Shown here piece by piece: positions 60,787-64,000 of a stretch of 64,000 nucleotides of DNA; within the stretch, counting starts at the first letter, position 1; every line of letters starts with the position of its first letter. Below the pieces are notes generated by a model that was given only the letters and a program-made list of their open reading frames with translations, was not told the DNA's origin and ran no database searches. Position numbers and translations under genes: made by a program. Source of the stretch: Apostichopus japonicus (taxonomy: Eukaryota > Echinodermata > Holothuroidea > Aspidochirotida > Stichopodidae). The stretch is from NCBI RefSeq assembly GCF_037975245.1, contig NC_092578.1, forward strand, positions 13,314,321 to 13,378,320, given 5' to 3'.

Positions 60787-61597
60787 TTAAAGCAGCATTT
60801 TGCGTTGGGTCGCTTTTATCCACCTTTTTAACATGTGCATCTTTTTTTTTATATGTATCAATCATAAAACAGCAAACTAAGATACCATCCAAGTTTCACC
60901 CTGCCAAGAGCGTTAATTAGCGAGTAATTAACGATTTATATCGATAACGAGTAAAAGTGTCCCCTACAAAGTTTTCATATCTCCAAATCCACTAGTTTGA
61001 ATTCCACCAATCAGTGAATAGTATGTTTATTCATGAGCATTTTGCGTTTGGTCGCCGTTTTCTACTTTTTGACATGTCCATCGAGTTTTTTACATACATC
61101 AAATCACAAAACAGCAAATTAAGATATTAGCCAAGTTTTTCCCTGCCAAAAACGTTAATTGGCGAGTATTCCACATACAAAATTATATCGCATTCAGTTC
61201 CCAAACCCACTAGTTTGAATTCAACCAATCAGAGATGCAGGTTTAGTTATGAGCCATTGCTAAAAATAGATTCAAGACTTTGCGTTGGTAGTTGTTATGC
61301 AACTCCCTGGTACAACTGCCATATAGACTGTACACAAATCAAGCGTGGTGTTATATTACGTATCTGTCAATGACGTTCGTAGTGTTTAAATATTCATATT
61401 ATGGGCGAGGTTTATTGGGTTCCCAACGGAAAATATCTTGGAGAACAACAAAGTTGAAAGTTGCAATTTTTTCGACTTTTATGCCACCATTTGAAGTAAA
61501 ATATAAATAGATAAGCTAGTTATGTATGTCGTTATGGCATAGTGGAGTCAGTGAGGTTGAGAAATATCATAGAAAAGGATGCAAAATGCTGCTTTAA
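60787..61597. mobile_element. TTAA MITE family B, copy 2 (inverted, longer)
   Basis: TTAA at 60787-60790 and 61594-61597 flank AGCAGCATTTTGCGT and ATGCAAAATGCTGCT. It matches 33700-34320 as reverse complement but is about 190 bp longer, because the left part is duplicated: GCATTTTGCGTTTGGTCGCC near 61037 repeats the end sequence at 60794. This is an internal end duplication. Confidence 0.85.
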
Positions 61598-62192
61598 GAG
61601 AATAATATTTACTGTAGACCAGTTGGAACTGTCTTTTTTTTTGGTGTGGTTGGAGAACATTCCTACCACATGACATTTGTAAAAGGAAAATAACAGAAAA
61701 TTGGCTCTCTCTATTATGGAGAAGTAAACCATGAGTCACTAATACCAGCAAATCTCTAGCCTGGGGGAAAACATTTTTGACAGTCCATGAATTGGAATTC
61801 CAAATTCATAAACATGTTAGTGTGTAAGAATTTCATTGTTGGAGAGGACAGTGGCTGTTAGTGTATATGATTGATGCTTAAAGGTCATGAGTAAATGCCT
61901 CCAAATCTTGACTTCAATGTGTTAAAGAGCTTCTAACTTGCAGAAATACTTACACGTACATCTATCTGTATATTTATTATACATGAATATTGTTAAATAA
62001 GGCAAATTAAATGTGTGAATTACATTTGGGCAAATTTTGTGAGGATGTCAATAACATGTGTATGCAGTACAGTAGTTTGAACATGAGTCTGTACTTGTCA
62101 CACTTGTGACCCTTTCGCATATTTTGAGGCAAAACTTTATAAAGATTTCTAAGACTGTGGTTCTTCCTTTGAATTATTTATATAAGTCAGAG
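61598..62192. other. Intron, nothing recognisable
   Basis: No supportable feature. Confidence 0.5.
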
Positions 62193-62320
62193 CAGCCTCC
62201 CCCATCAAAGAGTAATGCTGACTTTGAGTGCATTAGGAAGCTGAAGATGAAGTTCGAGCACTTCCTGACAGCTTTGAGCTCATCTATAATAATGTGCGGC
62301 CTGCGGGCAAAGTTTCAAGG
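62193..62320 (+). CDS. Candidate third coding exon (3' boundary unclear)
   Basis: An acceptor AGAG ending at 62192 gives a phase-0 start that fits the phase-0 end of the exon at 57764. The frame reads QPPPSKSNADFECIRKLKMK, then FEHFLTAL, and stays open to about 62438. The segment is more GC-rich and helix-like than its surroundings. I see no good donor before the G-run at about 62396, so the 3' boundary is a guess. Confidence 0.22.
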
Positions 62321-62395
62321 CCCTGGAGGATTTCCAAGCAGTATCAATGCCCCACATGGAATATGGAGAAAAAAACATGAAATAAATATCTTTGT

Positions 62396-62412
62396 GGGGG
62401 GGGGGGGGGGGG
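62396..62412. repeat. Poly-G run
   Basis: About 17 consecutive G. Confidence 0.9.
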
Positions 62413-63321
62413 AATTTGTATGTAGGACCTACATGTGATTTAGGTTCTATAGTATGTAGTGCCATCTCTTGCTCTGCAGTGCATTGTTTGACACCCTGTC
62501 CATCCTCTGACATGCTGTGTATTTTCCTCTCATGCCAGCACACTCCCTATTGCATGCAGTGATTTCCCCACCACTCTCCCAGAATCTCCTAGTACACTCT
62601 CTGAAACTCTGAAAGTATTTGTAAACCAGTACACTTCCTGGTAGTGTTCGACCGATTGTATGACAATCGGTTTTACCGATTACCGATTATTTCCTGTGAC
62701 AATCTGCCGATTGCCGATTACCGATTATTTCAAAATTTTCGTGGAACTGGCCTAATGTATGATTTAGTGTTATGCATGATTACCAACTTCTAAGAACACT
62801 GTAATACATACATAGGGCGATGTACGATTATAACGAAGAGTCGCAATATTGCAATCCCGCCACAACACAGTACTGTACAGACTACATAAGGGGAAATGGT
62901 AGCCATTAGCTACGAAATGAAAAGCAAAAAAGTTAGGGACTGGTTTTACAACTGCTATTAAAACCATTATCAGTCTTGCAACTCCAACGTAAATAAAGTA
63001 AAAAGTATATCGCACGTAAATAAAACATTCGTTATTTCGTTAGCTGATATCGAAATATATAATCTGATATGAAAAAAAATGTGTAGGCCTAAGAGTAAGT
63101 TGGCCTGACGTTTCGATCATAGCAGGATCGAAATGTAACGCCACATTATTTGTAACATATTCTTACACAGGCTCTTTAGTGGATAAGCAGTTTGCTAACA
63201 GTTTTATTTTATTACGAAAAATAAAACATTCCCGAACGTTTGCTTCAAGTTTTCAATGATTACCATCTGCGCGGTAAAACTTCCGATCGAACGAACGGTT
63301 GTTTCAAACGATCATACACAG

Positions 63322-63350
63322 TAAGTCAATGGCGCTTCTCCATTGACTTA
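63322..63350. repeat. Perfect 11-bp hairpin TAAGTCAATGG
   Basis: TAAGTCAATGG, a 7-base loop, then CCATTGACTTA. The core AAGTCAATG is the same word that recurs four times in the hAT element at 48363-49564. Confidence 0.75.
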
Positions 63351-63925
63351 ACTACATGTGGGAGAAATCACACACTAAAGTCCCATTGACTTTGTCGCGG
63401 CGTGTCACTGGAAATCAGACTTGCTTTTAGTCGGTTGCGGTAAGGAGTTTAGTTACTGTTAGCACGTATGGGGCATAGGAAAAAAGTTCATCGGGTTTTT
63501 AGTAAAAATATGCGTAATGTTTGCCTAATCACAAAATAATGTTTTGCAGTAGAACCTTAGAGGAATGTCGCCAAACGTGTTTATGGATATTTAGGTGTAT
63601 TTGGAGCCTTGATTTCATCATTTTATGCCATTTGTAAAATCTTGGGCGCATTTTCAAACTTAACAGTTCTGAAGCTCAACCGTTCTTCAGCCAGACTAGC
63701 CTAATGTACGTAGTTCTCACAATGAACAAAGCCTAATGTTATTGTTTTCACTTTCCAGTTTTCACCTACGGTGAAACGGGCAAAGTGGTTCAAAAGTATA
63801 CTTATTTGGTGATTATATTAGTATAGACAATTTTTCTTTCTTATCAATCGTTTAACATGATGACAGGGGGTTTTGTTAGATGCAACAAGCGAAGTAAAAA
63901 AAATACGTCGTTCCCCTAAGCTTTT

Positions 63926-63972
63926 CGCGGGTATACTGTGTGATGTTACGCGGGTATACTGCATGATGTTAA
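63926..63972. repeat. Short tandem duplication, about 23 bp
   Basis: CGCGGGTATACTG followed by TGATGTTA occurs twice in direct orientation. Confidence 0.8.
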
Positions 63973-64000
63973 CTGCCAAAACTGGATAGTGTATCGAACA

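Larger units (their letters stand above)
62642..64000. mobile_element. Left part of a hAT-like element (right end outside)
   Basis: TAGTGTTCGACCGATTG followed by repeated ACCGATTACCGATTATT is a common hAT-type end, and the first seven bases match the hAT element at 48363. Inside are the hairpin at 63322-63350, another CCCATTGACTTT at about 63384 and an inverted pair TTTCGATC/GATCGAAA at about 63112-63135. No matching right end occurs before the window ends, so the extent is unknown. Confidence 0.5.

Overview
This window reads as AT-rich noncoding DNA from a metazoan, most likely a marine deuterostome invertebrate such as an echinoderm. The reasons are spliceosomal exon signals, tRNA-derived SINEs, a LINE tail, hAT-type and TTAA-type DNA transposons, long microsatellites and almost no long reading frames. 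Nothing bacterial or viral is evident. The lineage is an inference from repeat content; the species cannot be named from this sequence.

The only plausible host gene runs on the + strand. A 5' UTR/start exon (16089-16429, ATG at 16252) and a second coding exon (57577-57764) match in phase and would be separated by an intron of about 41 kb that holds most of the window. Their joined product is a basic, serine-rich N-terminus with a 14-3-3-type site (RSKSDP) and an RRHT site; I do not recognise the family. Weaker exon candidates lie at 12159, 15769, 21379, 36010 and 62193.

The rest is layered mobile DNA. 2371-3839 is a TTAA-flanked Kolobok-like element with a decayed THAP exon on + and an acidic decayed frame on -, each preceded by a perfect CRE. 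7510-9077 holds two copies of a TTAA MITE, the second split by a hAT MITE; a third intact copy is at 42512-42879. 9370-11549 carries seven identical 14-base motifs around a candidate three-exon gene on the - strand. 17363-17846 is a SINE whose tail has become a (CATA)n array. 19148-19673 is a hAT MITE. 26170-29088 is a fold-back with 586-bp arms and eight copies of a second 14-base motif. 33700-34320 and 60787-61597 are another TTAA MITE family. 46700-48362 is a satellite with a two-unit higher-order repeat, interrupted by a hAT element at 48363-49564. 56883-57290 is a LINE 3' end, and 62642 onward looks like the left end of another hAT element.

The most interesting signal is that the motif in the 9.4-11.5 kb locus and the motif in the 26-29 kb fold-back share one architecture, GTCMC-N4-GTCAC. 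One locus has a small basic-protein gene and the other has only long inverted repeats. This looks like a gene-bearing locus and a gene-less relative using related cis-sites, possibly a DNA transposon system I cannot assign to a known superfamily.
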